Positions 32,301 to 43,922 of a DNA stretch of 64,000 nucleotides are shown piece after piece (positions within the stretch are counted from its first letter, which is position 1; each line of letters opens with the position of its first letter). The stretch is from Rusavskia elegans (lineage: Eukaryota; Ascomycota; Lecanoromycetes; Teloschistales; Teloschistaceae), in contig SAUG01000040.1 of NCBI GenBank assembly GCA_011316305.1, positions 1-64,000 on the forward strand, in the 5' to 3' direction. A program made the position numbers and the translations under genes. Below the pieces are notes generated by a model that had not been told where the DNA came from, ran no database searches, and worked only from the letters and a program-made list of their open reading frames with translations.

Positions 32301-32851
32301 CTTCAGGTACCACGCTGGATGCACGTAAACGTGGCGCACGCGATATCAAACGGATACGGGTTGACGGGACCTATCCTGACATCACAGAGATAATGGCTAC
32401 GAGGGCGGTATGATCATGCTAGTAACAGCTCTGTGTTTTGTTGCTCACCAGATACGTATATGGCTGCGTTTGTTGTAGGATGCTCAGTGACACCATTATC
32501 ATATCGTATTCTGCCAGCTGACTGAGATGACACAGCTTTATATCTGAGAGTTCTGCGTGTAGGATCCAATGACGTTCTTATTGTGAATTTATCGGCTACT
32601 TCAGGATCAAATCTCTTGTGTCTAAATCACTTTGCTCGAAAAACGGCGTTTTGGAAAATCTTCCAATGGGCCACTTCGCACCGTACGGGACTTCGATCGC
32701 GGATATATTCACTGAAACCTATATATCCCGGTTTGCTTTTCCCGATCACGAATTATCTGTTACAATTAGAGAGAGCCTGGCAGTACTTATTGATATCCGC
32801 ACCGTCTACTTTCTGCTGCCAATAAGTCGAACTGGACGTATCTTCTGATCG
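29380..32851 (+). pseudogene. decayed coding region of unknown family
   Basis: Successive plus-strand stretches have coding-like composition but are separated by stops and frame changes. Examples are TEVDFRYVYLESKRKALN near 29560 (after a possible intron ending in tttccag), DFL-type acidic text near 31980-32070 interrupted by TGA, YIYYETPSPGDLEYISIKSS near 32195, and GTSIADIFTETYISRFAFPD near 32690. A (ccctt)n tract lies at about 29480. No domain is recognised. I infer one or two genes inactivated by mutation, several by TGA/TAG stops compatible with RIP leakage from nearby repeats. A heavily spliced real gene is a less likely alternative. Confidence 0.35.
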
Positions 32852-33744
32852 TATATACCAGCGCTGTTCTCTACTAAGGCTAGTAGTCTTACTATCAAAA
32901 TGCAACCATATCGGGAAGACTCGCTATACTCCGTATACCAGAGGCTTATTACCCCCAGCGCTTAGGTCAATGATGATTCCAACTACCTACTCGCCGGCAA
33001 CCTCCCGGTGTCTGTCTATCCTCCCCATTATTCTCACAAGGTGGCAATCCGGCGGCACCAAGCTCATATCTTTTGGCCCCAATATTTCACCATCTGTTGC
33101 TTTTTGCCACCAGTGCTATACACCACATCTGGTCAATTGAAGGATTAGTGGCTGGGGTCATGCCTTTAGGCCTCCTAGCAGTCGTTCACAGCGATATCTA
33201 AATTTCGACAGCTGTCGTCTTCTGTCTTTTCTCAAATGCTGACGTGATGATTCCACAGATAGGAGCACAATGTCTCTGCTGAAGAAGACCAGTAACCTCA
33301 ATTACACTATTTTAGCCAGTGACTTCTCATCTGTACTGGTGAGAATGCTGTGAACGTCAATGAGAAGTTTCTGTCTGCATCATGTTTATTTAAGCTAGGC
33401 CACAGGAGCACATAGTTGTCCCCGACGGAAGATCTGCCTCCAGCTCTTGTGTGGACATATACGGACTCGAATAAGAGGAATGGTATAGACATGGACACGG
33501 TAAAGAAAGCTGTCGAAGAATGCAGAGAATTTCCTGACTTATCCTTAGCTTGGGGGGACCTGGAAAGTTACGGCTTCCAAGAGTAAACCCTCAGTGTCAA
33601 AATACAGTCTCGAGTGTTACGAGGGTTGATCAAGTAATTCCAAACCTAAAATCCTTGTTAGTAACTTCCGTGGTGTTTCTAAGCAAATCTGTGGTGTCCC
33701 GTGGAAGAGTTGCTTTACCTAACCATCCGTAGAGCCTATTGACT
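32852..33744. other. gene-free stretch
   Basis: No coding signal, repeat or motif recognised. Confidence 0.4.
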
Positions 33745-33851
33745 TTATTTATATAAATCACCTCATATTCTCCTAAAGTGCAATGGATATCCAGAACAGA
33801 TACCCTCTATCAGTATCCTTTGGAAGTAAAAATATTAAGGCGAGTTATTAA
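33745..33851 (+). repeat. dispersed repeat, copy 2
   Basis: The counterpart of 25185-25290 in the same orientation. Most differences are substitutions such as c/t and g/a. Confidence 0.75.
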
Positions 33852-34131
33852 CGATTTCAAGAACCTTATTAACGTACAGTAAAATTCAAGAGCATACGGT
33901 ACCCGCGACTAACGTAAGCGAGCAAGCAGGACTATTTAGGACTTATATTGCCGTTATACTAGACAATATTAATTTTAGAGAGGGCGGTTCGTAGCATCTG
34001 CGCAAACAGGCGACGTCAAGAAACTTACTGTGCAGGCGAAGCAGACCTTATTGACTCTCTCTATCTCAAGCTGGATATGGCACAATCCCTCGAGATGGTC
34101 CAGCGTCCCAATATGTTCGTCACTTATCCAG

Positions 34132-34313
34132 CTCGCGGTGAGCAGAAAAACCCGGACACTAAACCTATAGTCTTATATATTGGCAGGGTATACGATTTAG
34201 CTGGCAGTCGTGGTATCGAGTAGCCAATCCAGGATTTAATTTGGCTGGTAGTCATGGTTTCGAGTGCCTAATCCATTAAGTCGAAGTGTCCGAACGATTC
34301 TGCTCGCCACGAG
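34132..34313. mobile_element. MITE family A, copy 2 (182 bp)
   Basis: The left terminus is ctcgcggtgagcagaaaaac...cggacact. The right terminus reverse-complements to ctcgtggcgagcagaa...cggacact. It is longer than copy 1 because the interior segment around ttagctggcagtcgtggtatcgag is tandemly duplicated. The right terminus sequence (gctcgcnacgagccc) is itself repeated just outside, at 34319-34335. It abuts the 5' LTR of the retrotransposon. Confidence 0.8.
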
Positions 34314-34604
34314 CCCAGTGCTCGCAACGAGCCCGTCGCTATCTCGGTCACTCGATTGCTTGAGGCTCGTTGGGGCTCCGCCCCAAACCCCGTTGATTGG
34401 TAGAGGCAGGTTTTATGAAAAGTTTTCAGATTTATTACGGTTGCTCATTGGCTGGGTTTTTATTATATTAGCGGACGCTAACTTAGAGTGGTTAGCGTTA
34501 TAGGGCCAGCTCTACTAGCTCTACTTCCTTTTTTATATATATAGTTTTTATAGATTATTTTAATATTATTATAATTACTATATATTTACTATATACTCGC
34601 TTTA
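34314..34604 (+). repeat. 5' LTR (approximate)
   Basis: Shares with 41690-42422 the stretch attacggtt...ttattatattagcggacgctaa and then ttagagnngttancgttatag...ctctactagctctantt, ending in tcgcttta. This copy keeps many C and G that are T and A in the 3' copy, so it is the less mutated LTR. The left border is uncertain; similarity fades before about 34390. Confidence 0.6.
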
Positions 34605-36759
34605 GTTAGTAGTAATAAATAATTACTTTCCTTAGCCGTTTTAATATCTTTAAATCCTTTATTAGGCTTTTTAATAACTATTAGATAAAGGGTCTAAATA
34701 GATAAATAAATATAATATAAGATTTTTTAATTAGCTAGCTTTATTAGAAATTTACTATATATTTATTATATAAAACCCTACTACTTCCGTATTAATTATT
34801 AATTAATTACTAAACTAGAACTTTATTTAGTAATAGAAAAAGCGAATAGAAAGGTTAAATATATAAATATCGCCTTCTAGTTATATAATTTCTACGAGGT
34901 AGTATTAAACTACCGATACTAGTCGATTATTAAATTATTAACTAAATATAAAATCTAGTATCTTATAAAAATATTATTTAGACTTTTAATTTAAATAGAT
35001 ACTATATTCTATTCTATAGAATAATCTAAAAAGAAAGCTACTTTTAAAATAGTAATTAAGAAATTCGAGTAGTTAACCGAAGACTATAAAGTTAACAGTT
35101 TTATACATCTAGTTATTATTAAACCTCGAACCTTTATAAATAACTAAATACGTTTAACTAGAGAATACGATAATTATAACCTCTAGAATTTATTAGATCG
35201 TCGAGATATCTTCGAACTAACTCTTTTATTAGGACCTATTCTACCTTTTTTACTACTAATAACCCTTTAATAGATTTAATAGATTTAATAGGCTTAACTT
35301 TAGAACTTAGACGTCGAGGAAGACGAAGCTAATATAGTTAACTTTAATAATAAATAGTTCGAAAGACTTATAGCGGGATTAAAAATAATTTAAATATTTT
35401 TAAAAAAGTATAATACTAGTAATCGCTTCTAATCTACTAATATCGGATACTTTAATTTTAATAATAGTACCTCGGAGCTATTAGAAACTAAAAATAGTAA
35501 AACGGTCTACTATAATATTTTCTCGTTTACTATCCGGGTTTATATAAAAATATAGTAAAGATATAGCTATTATCGCGAAAAACTTTAATTAATATTCTTT
35601 AAATAAAGCCGAACGATAGTATATTAGTAAAATCGATAAAATTATATATAACGGACTTTATATATATATCGAAAATTAATATAAAAGTTTTAAGATATAT
35701 TTCCGTAAATTACCGGGCGAAATATTTTACAAATTTAAATAATACCGATATATTTTTAGAAATATATATATTTATAAAAATCTAGAAAACTATATCTAAT
35801 ATATTATAATTAATAATAAAAACGCAGGTATTATAACTACCGAGTAAATTTAAATAATACTAGCGATTAACTATATAGATAGTAAATTACGTCTAACGCT
35901 ATCTTCTATTACCGCGGATATTATACTAGCCGCTTTTATCGCTTATATATAATATCGAAAGCCCGATTAATTCGATAACTATAAGCTATACGCTAACTAG
36001 GGTTCTAGTAAACTCTAGTAAAATTCTAATTAAATATAGAACCGGCTACTATCCTATAATAATAACTAGAATAAACGAAGGTATAGCTCGGACTATAAAA
36101 ACCCTTGCCGCTATAATAATAAGTCTGTAGATAAGCTAATTTAAAAAAAAGAACGCGTTATTATAAAATAGTATTAATATAAACTATATTATAATAATAG
36201 AAAGCTATACTATAGTAATATTAATAAAGGAAAATATAAATAGGTCTACTATAATAACTAAGAGTCGGACTATAGATTCTAATCCGGTAATAAATTTTAA
36301 AAAAACTATAATCAAAAATATTATAAAAGGATTCTATACGATAATAACGGCGATAAATCTAGCGGTTATAAAAACGTATAGAATATAGACTTTACCGTTT
36401 AATAGATAGGCTTTATAGTATCGCCTACCGCTCTACCGTTTATAGATAAAAGGTAGGCCTATTCTAGAAAGTATAAATACTACCGTTAGAAATTCGCTTC
36501 GTAGACTAAATATTATAAATATAAGATAACCGATTATCTATCTAAATCTAAAGCCGTTATATTATCTATTAATAAAAGTAAAGTCTTCCCGATTAAAGAG
36601 ATATAGTCTAAAGTTTAGCCTGAAATTTAGCCTAAAAAGTCTACTAGTAACCGATCTATTATTATTTCCTTATAAACTAATCTAAACGAATAGACGCCTA
36701 GCTATATTTTTAAAAGTTTCTAGTACGTAAAGATATAAACGTATATCGGTAGTCCGGTA

Positions 36760-37050
36760 AATAATAAAACTACTATATATATAGATTCCGGATACGGTAT
36801 ATTATTAATTAACTAAAAGTATTTTATAAAGTACTATCTAATAGTAAAAGTTAAAGTAATATCTATTTCGATAACGGTATAAAATATTAGTACGAAGATA
36901 TACTAGGCGAACTAATATATAGTAGTAGATTTCTATTTTCTAACTATAAATAAACTAATTATATATATCTACCGTAAGATATATATTATTAATAACCTAT
37001 AAACTAACGTATTAATTAAAACAGATGTTTTATTCCTTAAAAAATAGGTA
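36760..37050 (+). pseudogene. retroelement aspartic protease remnant
   Basis: Translation gives a TIYIDSG core at about 36773-36792, corresponding to the D-S/T-G active site of a retropepsin, in a stop-riddled frame upstream of the reverse transcriptase. Confidence 0.55.
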
Positions 37051-37899
37051 TTCGATTATTCTAATTAAGAGGTAATCTTTACTAAATACTAGGAATTTAA
37101 AATTAAATTCTAGATATTTAGCGAAGCTAAAGTTCGATAAATAATCTTTAGTAAAAAGAAAATTATTATTCTATCTAGGAAGCGCGCCGCTATCCTAATT
37201 ATAGGCGTTAAAAAGAAAGATTTTAATTTTCTTAACCGAAATCTCTTATTCGAACCTTTTAACTAATTATTTATACTATTTATATCGATAGTAAATAGAA
37301 ATACGAACTATAATACTGCTAAAAATCCTATTAATATATCTATAATAGTAGTATATTATATAAACCTAGGCCGTATTATAGATAGTAATAATATTAGAGG
37401 CTATTTTTTAGTACTCTAAAGTAATAAATTACTTATAACTAGAGGTAAAAATAAGAGTAACTAGAAAAGAACTATAATAAAAGGACTTTTAGCCGCGGCT
37501 TTAATAGTTCGTATCGGCTAGTAACTTTTCGGGATAATAGTATAAATAGTTAATTTTACTATAACGATTTTAATATCGGTAATATTTAAAGTTTATCTAT
37601 CTAATAGTATTACTATATACGGAATATCTTAAAAGGTAGATAAAATCTAAAGAGTTATTAATAAATCTCTACTATTATAGATCGATTCCGGCTAGTAAAT
37701 AAAAGTATCCGAAGATAAATAGATAGAAATCCCTTTAGTTAATAATTAGAAATAATAGTATAAACCGGGGTAGATACGAGTCTATATTTTAGGACATTAT
37801 AATTAGAAAGTTATCGATAAAACCTTTAAAAAATTATATAAATAAAGCCGTTTAGAATAGACTAAATACTATACTAAATTTAGTTTTTTTTACTTTATA

Positions 37900-38420
37900 G
37901 TCTAGAAGCCTCCTATCTTTAACTAATCTATAAAGGGCCGAGTTATAATTAATATTCGAGTATTTAATAAAATTACTATTCTAGATACGTACTTTATTCT
38001 AATATATTCTAATATCCTAGTACTACTATAAAGATATAAATATATTACGATAGTTAATATAATATCGTTTTTCTACTAGTTCCTAGTTAAATAGTTATAT
38101 CGATACCGCTTTACTATAGTAATTTATCGAGGATAGGAAACCTTTAACTATATATTAATAGAATATTATAACTCGCTAGTATATATATAATAGATAATAG
38201 ATCGAATCCTATAAAATTATCGCGATTACGCGAGAGTATATATTAACGATATTATTATTTTTTCTAAAACTTTCGGAAAATATATCGAATATCTCTACGC
38301 CGTATTTAAAAAGTTCTTCAAATATAATATTAGTTTTAGTTCTAAAAGGTCGTTTCTAGTATATCTTTTAGTATAATTACTAGAATAATAAGTAGTCGTA
38401 TTTAGCTTTATAATAGATAC
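37900..38420 (+). pseudogene. reverse transcriptase remnant
   Basis: Through stops the frame gives KGRVIINIR-like, ITILDTYFILIYSNILVLL, SFFYQFLV and finally YINDIIIFSKT at 38239-38271, the altered form of the Y-x-D-D catalytic box of Ty3/Gypsy reverse transcriptases. The first Asp is replaced by Asn, a G-to-A change as expected from RIP. Confidence 0.85.
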
Positions 38421-38719
38421 AGAAAAACTAGCTATAATTATATATCTAGCCTTCCTACGAATATTATAAAAACTAGACTACTATTTAGGTCTAACCGGCT
38501 ATCTATAAAACTACGTCCCTTTCTATTCCGGTATTAATTAGTTTCTAAAAAACCGAAAGATAAAACTTTACTAGATTTTATAGAAGCGATAAATAACCGA
38601 TAATATATAAAAAAAGAAAGCAACGAAAATAAAAATTATAATATTAATAAAAAAAGAAATAGAATTCTACCGGATAATATAGAAATTATTTATTTAACCG
38701 AAAATACTAATCTACTTTA

Positions 38720-39640
38720 TAGTTATATAAATTTTTTATATCGATATCGATACTAGTCTATAAAGTATTAGAGCCTACGTCTACTATTTTAAATATAAAA
38801 CCGATATCAGCATTTTCCAAAACCGGTTTAAAGCCGGTTTCGGGTATATCCGAAGCTGTATAGCTGCGCGGCTAAGACGGCTAAGACGGCTAAACGGCTA
38901 AAACGGCTGAAAAGATTTAGAGATTCGATTTTAAATTCGTTTAAATCTTTATTAGTTAGTAGGCCTATATACGCCTATATATACCGCTAGGCTAGCTTCG
39001 TCTAGATCGAAAATATTAGGTTTCTTTACTAGAATCTAACTAGATTAGGTTTGGCGTAGTTTATTAAATAGATATTCGACTTCTATTATTCCCGCTTTTA
39101 GCGGCGGCCGCTAAACTTTATTTTCGACTTAGGTTATATAGATTTATTTTTAGCTTATACATAGATCCTATTTTAGGCTATTTATTAAGTAGATATTCGT
39201 ACTATAGATACTATTAGAATTTTAATCTATCGAAAATCTACTTTTTGAATTATTTGGATTATTTGGATTGAGATAGCTGTTAGCCGGTCTAATTTGAAAA
39301 TCCATTTTAGGATCCGTTGATGGATAGAATATCTAGATAGAAATCTATTAAGCCTATTCTATTTTTATCTAGAATATTTATAGCCGTAGAAATAAAGTAT
39401 TAATCTACCGAATTAGAGATTATAGAATTTATATAGGTAGTAAAAAAACTATATTATTTTATCGAAGCTTCCTATTATACTACGGTTATCTATATTAACT
39501 ATTAAATAATTATTAATATAGTAAAATAGAGCAGCTTTAATACTATTTCTATAGTACGATTTAACTTCTACTATATACGTTCTTTTAAATATCTATTGAA
39601 ATTTATATTAGATATTCGATATAAATTCGGTAAGTTAAAT
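38720..39640 (+). pseudogene. RNase H remnant, split by an insertion
   Basis: FYIDIDTS and AYVYYFKYK occur before about 38815. The same domain resumes near 39345 with KPILFLSR, STELEI, KKLYYFIEASYYTTVIY and later a Y-K-F-G-K-L-N-I-I motif. The half-domains are separated by about 525 bp of unrelated, less AT-rich DNA. Confidence 0.75.
38816..39340. mobile_element. insertion of unknown type inside the retrotransposon
   Basis: Lies between the two RNase H halves. It is richer in CG, starts near cagcattttccaaaacc and contains four to five tandem copies of cggctaaga/cggctaaac at 38871-38912. There is no frame. I found neither a clear target duplication nor convincing terminal inverted repeats, so the class is open. 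Confidence 0.5.
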
Positions 39641-39699
39641 ATTATCCCGGATATATTATCCCGGCTCTCTATCGTAATAGAAATCTAGAAATTCCTCGA

Positions 39700-41000
39700 A
39701 AAACGTTATATAGGTAAAATAGATACCGGAAATACTAAACTAGCCCTTCTACTATAATATAGATATCTAATCGCTATAATAGAACTTTTAGAAAAGTTTA
39801 AAATAAAGATTAAAGAGATATATATAGAAGATAAAAGCTATTTTAAAATAGTTAAATAGCTCTATAATAATAATATATTAAAGAAAGACGGAATTTATCT
39901 ATTTTTTTTATTCCGCCGAGGTCTTATCTATTTTAATAATAAGAAACTAGGTCGCCGTATTATAATATCTAGCGTTTTAGATTAAAAGCTATTTTATATA
40001 GTTTATAATAATATTGGATACTCTAGTTACACCCGAATATATAAATAGCTAATAAATAAATTCTTTATCTTTAATATAGCGAAGAAGTTTAAAGAATATA
40101 TCGTTTACTACCCTGATTATTAAGCGAAGCGAATACCTCGTTATAGACTATTTAGACTACTCTAGCCTATTTTATATCCGGCGAAGCCTTTTAATATTCT
40201 ATTAATCGACTTTATTCTAGCCCTACTAATCTCGGTACTAGATAAATTTAACTATACTATACCGGTTATAGATAAATTAATAAAAGCTATTATAATTATT
40301 TTAGATAAAATAATATAGTCCGGAAAGAATTAGATAATAGTTTTATTTAATCGTCTATACTTATTTAATTCTATAGAAAGTACCGAAGGTAATAATATCT
40401 AATAGAAACCGTAAGTTTATCGGCGAGCTATAGTCTATAATATTTAAACGATTAGGAATTCGCTTAATTTTTACTACTTTATAGTATCTATTAGCCGACA
40501 GGTAATCTAAGTATACTAACTAGATAGTCGAAATTATTTTATATTACCTCTTTACTATACTAGAAGATTATAATCGATAGCTAATAGTTTTATCTCGACT
40601 TTCCGCTATACTTTCTAATAGTATAAGCTATAGAATAGACCTTATATTATTATAGATAATATACGGATAAAAAATAAAGGAAAAACTCGATTTAGTAAAA
40701 GTAAAAGAAAATACCCTAATTATAAATCTTCTAGAAAAAGATACTACGGTTTTACTATAGCTTTAATAAATAGAAATAGCGCCGCCGATATAGATAAATT
40801 CTATTCTATCTATTCTACCTACTAAAGTAAATACGTTAATATTTATAGAATCTATAGTATAGATATATTCTACTATCGTAAAAGAACCGTTATAATTTTA
40901 TTAGCTAACGTATATTAATATTAGAGACGCTATTAGTCTAGCCGCTATAGTAATAAAACGCTAGTATAATTCGAAGTATCTATAATAGTTTTTCCGCGCG
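39700..41000 (+). pseudogene. integrase remnant
   Basis: A zinc-binding-like VYYPDY at about 40103 (Cys codons changed to Tyr, tgt/tgc to tat/tac) is followed by RIPRYRLFRLL-x-PILYPAKPFNILLIDFILAL, matching the start of the retroviral-type integrase core with its first Asp. Downstream Ty3/Gypsy-like text continues with stops. Confidence 0.75.
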
Positions 41001-41239
41001 GGTAATTAGATTAATCTATAGCTTTATTAAAGATATATAGTATCTAGTTTAAAGGACTAAAATTATAAAATCGAATAGTAATTCGCTAGATCTTTTAAAA
41101 TTTTTAAAAAAATTAATCTACTAGCCTACCGCCTTCGTTTACTTAATTTAATAAACCGGCTATAGTCTATTATTTCGATTATTTATCTAGAACCCGCGAA
41201 ACCACTTTATAAAAATCTCTACTAGCGATAGCTAATAGA

Positions 41240-41450
41240 ATCTATCTTAATACCGGTAAATAAAGTTAACTATTTAATCGAACGTTTATTCCGCCGCTAT
41301 AATTAGAACCGCCGAGGTAGAAAAATATTTACTAAATATCTAGTATAATACCAGGGCTTAGGCGCCGAATATTAGCGGTAGAAATCTAAAAGAATTATTT
41401 TAGACTAGCTAAAAGCGGAGTTCGAAACTATATAAACTCTAGCTATTTAG
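41240..41450 (+). pseudogene. chromodomain remnant at the integrase C-terminus
   Basis: RGRKIFTKYLV-x-YQGLGAEY (about 41313-41373) resembles the chromodomain-like tail of fungal chromoviruses, which steers integration to heterochromatin. Aromatic and Arg codons are partly lost. Confidence 0.55.
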
Positions 41451-41689
41451 AATAAATAGGAGCGCTAAATAGAATATAAAATATAAAAATAATATTAATC
41501 GATACTATTTTTATTCCTTTTTTTAATTTCTTCGGCTAGATTTATAATAAATTTAAAATAAAATATATATTTATTATAGAAATTTTCTAATATAAAGATA
41601 TAGTAAAACCTATCTAATATAATATAATAGACTAGTTATATTAGATAAAATCCGTTATCTAGATTTAAACTCCGGCTATATATATTAGG

Positions 41690-42422
41690 ATAATCCTACT
41701 TTTTAATTTTTCTATCTTTAATTTCGAGCCGTTTAAAGTTATTTAAATATTTAAATACCTTATTTTAATATATATTAATTAGAGAAATAGAAAAATCCTT
41801 TTTAAAAGTAAAAGATTTTTTATAAAGTCGGTAACTATTACGGTTATTTATTAGCTAGAATTTTATTATATTAGCGGACGCTAATATTACGTCTACGATT
41901 CCATAGAAGTTTTCTGGAAAGATTAGCTAGGCAAGCGAATCTAAATATCTATAGCCGCGTATAGTCGCTATAGCCGTCCTTCCTAATAGAATTTTTAGTA
42001 GACGGCTATCTATCGGCTTTTACGGCTACTTTTACTATATATATCGCTTATTATTCCTATAAATAGATTTTTTCGTTAGTCGTTAATATAATTATTAAAT
42101 ACGTATTTACTATTCTCTTATTAATTACTTTATAATAACGATATCTCGTAATATTATAACCGTACCTCTGTAGCTATATAGGATTAGTTACGATAATTTA
42201 CGCTAAGATTCCTTTACTATTTAGTAGTTCGGATTACGTCCACGGCTATAGCTAAGCTCGAACGTAACGCCTTTTGATATATAGGGACGTTACAGCTAAT
42301 TTAGAGGAGTTAACGTTATAGAACCAGTTCTACTAGCTCTATTTTCTTTTTTATATATATAATTTTTATAGATTATTTTAATATTATCACGATTACCATA
42401 TATCTACTATATATTCGCTTTA
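41690..42422 (+). repeat. 3' LTR, interrupted by a solo LTR
   Basis: Direct counterpart of 34314-34604 with 410 bp plus a 5-bp duplication inserted at 41885-42299. Differences from the 5' LTR are almost all C-to-T or G-to-A (for example ggttgctcattggctggg versus ggttatttattagctaga). It ends in tcgcttta at 42422. Confidence 0.65.
41885..42294 (-). mobile_element. solo LTR of a second retrotransposon
   Basis: Read on the minus strand it begins TGTAACGTCCC and ends GACGTAATA, that is TG...TA, where TA may be a mutated CA. It is flanked by the 5-bp duplication GCTAA at 41880-41884 and 42295-42299. The same site without an insertion is present once in the 5' LTR (GCTAA at 34477-34481). A solo LTR arises by recombination between the two LTRs of a full element. 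Confidence 0.85.
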
Positions 42423-42521
42423 AAATTTATATTAAATGCGGGAAATCACGTGAAGTAATATCTTGGCGCTTTACAGATACCAATTATTTAAAGCTTGTTT
42501 TTTCTCTAGTATAAGTAAGTT

Positions 42522-42886
42522 AGCCCAGCCCAGGGCTGCAGCCCTTAGCTCAGCCCTCAGCCCAGCTAATCAGAGGGCTAGCCCAGCCCCAGCCCCGTGG
42601 CGCCAGAGGCTGACTAAGGCTGCAGCCCTCCAATCATTCGAACCCCTTTTCCTTAGTAACGTTCAGGCGTCATACAGATCGAGGTACATCGAATTGGGTG
42701 AGTCCTACACCAAAATCTATGTATATCGTTGAGTGAGTGCCTCCCCTGTAATGCCAAGACCCCTATAAAAATTAGCTCAGCCCAGCCTCGGCCCTGCCTA
42801 ATTAGGGGCTAGCCCAGCCCCCCGCCCAATCATATCACCCCGCAGCACCGCCCCAGCCTTAGCGTCAGGGCTGGGCGGGCTGGGCT
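42522..42886. mobile_element. putative hAT-like element with AGCCC subterminal repeats
   Basis: The left arm is packed with agcccagccc and the right arm ends ggctgggcgggctgggct, so the ends are inverted. Right-arm order (tagcgtc, then a repeat array) matches the MITE at 3073 (tagcgtcggtgcgg), suggesting the same superfamily with a different repeat word. No 8-bp duplication is visible, so one end may be lost. Confidence 0.5.
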
Positions 42887-43122
42887 GTTGCGAGCACTGC
42901 ACTTAGCGATGCCTGTTCCTTATGTGGTCTTCACTCTGCTCATGGTATTCCGTGGGCAATCCCTCGTCGAGGGCTCGGTAAGAGAGCCCGGCCGCTGCAA
43001 GACGATCGCCGAGTGAGTCGACTTCGGCAGCGACGAAGGTACAGAGCGTCTCTACCGTGAGATACAGTACGACTCTGTCTCTGGGCGTATGCCTTCGCTG
43101 GCTAAGGTCTCCGGTTCAGGGG

Positions 43123-43277
43123 CTCGCGATGAGCAAAAAAACGCCGGATACAACGCCTAATATCTTATGTACTGTCAGCGTATTCGATTTGGCTAGCAGT
43201 CGAGGTATCGGATACCTACTCCGCTACATCGAAGTACTAGGCTAAGAGTCTCTGAGTAGTTCTGCTCACCGTAAGAG
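43123..43277. mobile_element. MITE family A, copy 3 (155 bp)
   Basis: The left end ctcgcgatgagcaaaaaaac and the right end (reverse complement ctcttacggtgagcagaa) are inverted. The interior tttggctagcagtcgaggtatcgga matches copies 1 and 2. It is more diverged than they are. Confidence 0.75.
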
Positions 43278-43922
43278 GGGTCATTAGGCGGAATTCGGTT
43301 TGGCGAGACCATCTTTAGCAGGCAAAGGGATACAAGGCTTTTCTTACTATTGGTGCACACCTCTGAATACCAAACATAGCTTTATGATTTGCAAGGCCCG
43401 TGCGCAGGGAGTCCTTAAAACCCCACAAAATTCCAAGTACAGGCCCTGCCTGGCAGCAGGCTGCCACTGAGCACCAGCATGTCCAGCAGCAACACCGGGT
43501 GTTATTCATGCGAGTCAATATCCTGGCAGAGGTTGATCGGTTGTGTTCATCATTATTGCTGTGAGAGGGTCGGGCACAGCTGCTCGGCAGTTAACATCCA
43601 GCATATCTGCTTATTATCACTGCACGAGACGTTCTGATCACTCAGTCCATCTTCGTATCTCACTTGACTTGGCGCAAATGACCCTGGGCGAAGCTGCGCG
43701 TTTTTCTCCTACAGACGCCCTCTGACTTATCCGATGACTTCTGTTACTCTTTTGTCTACCACAACTTGGTCGCAGTCTTCAAAAGGTCTTAGCAGATCTC
43801 CTTGCTTCCAACTATCACACACTTGTGAAACAATCCTTTTATATACTGCTGCAGCTTACTGTTCCTCTATTAGACTCGTCATCATCGCTGCTTCGTCCAC
43901 TCTCTTGCGAACCTGTATGACT

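Larger units (their letters stand above)
34314..42422 (+). mobile_element. RIP-degraded Ty3/Gypsy (chromovirus-type) LTR retrotransposon
   Basis: About 8 kb of very AT-rich DNA with no long frame, flanked by direct repeats. The plus strand still reads, through many stops, in the order protease, reverse transcriptase, RNase H, integrase, chromodomain, which is the Ty3/Gypsy order. CA-to-TA type change dominates, the mark of RIP. The element cannot be active. It has been hit by at least two later insertions, at about 38816-39340 and 41885-42294. Outer borders are approximate because I could not fix a target-site duplication. Confidence 0.88.

Noticed and set aside
34500..42422. AT-rich block as centromere or mitochondrial insert
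   Set aside because: Translation through stops gives protease, reverse transcriptase, RNase H, integrase and chromodomain in Ty3/Gypsy order, with flanking LTRs.
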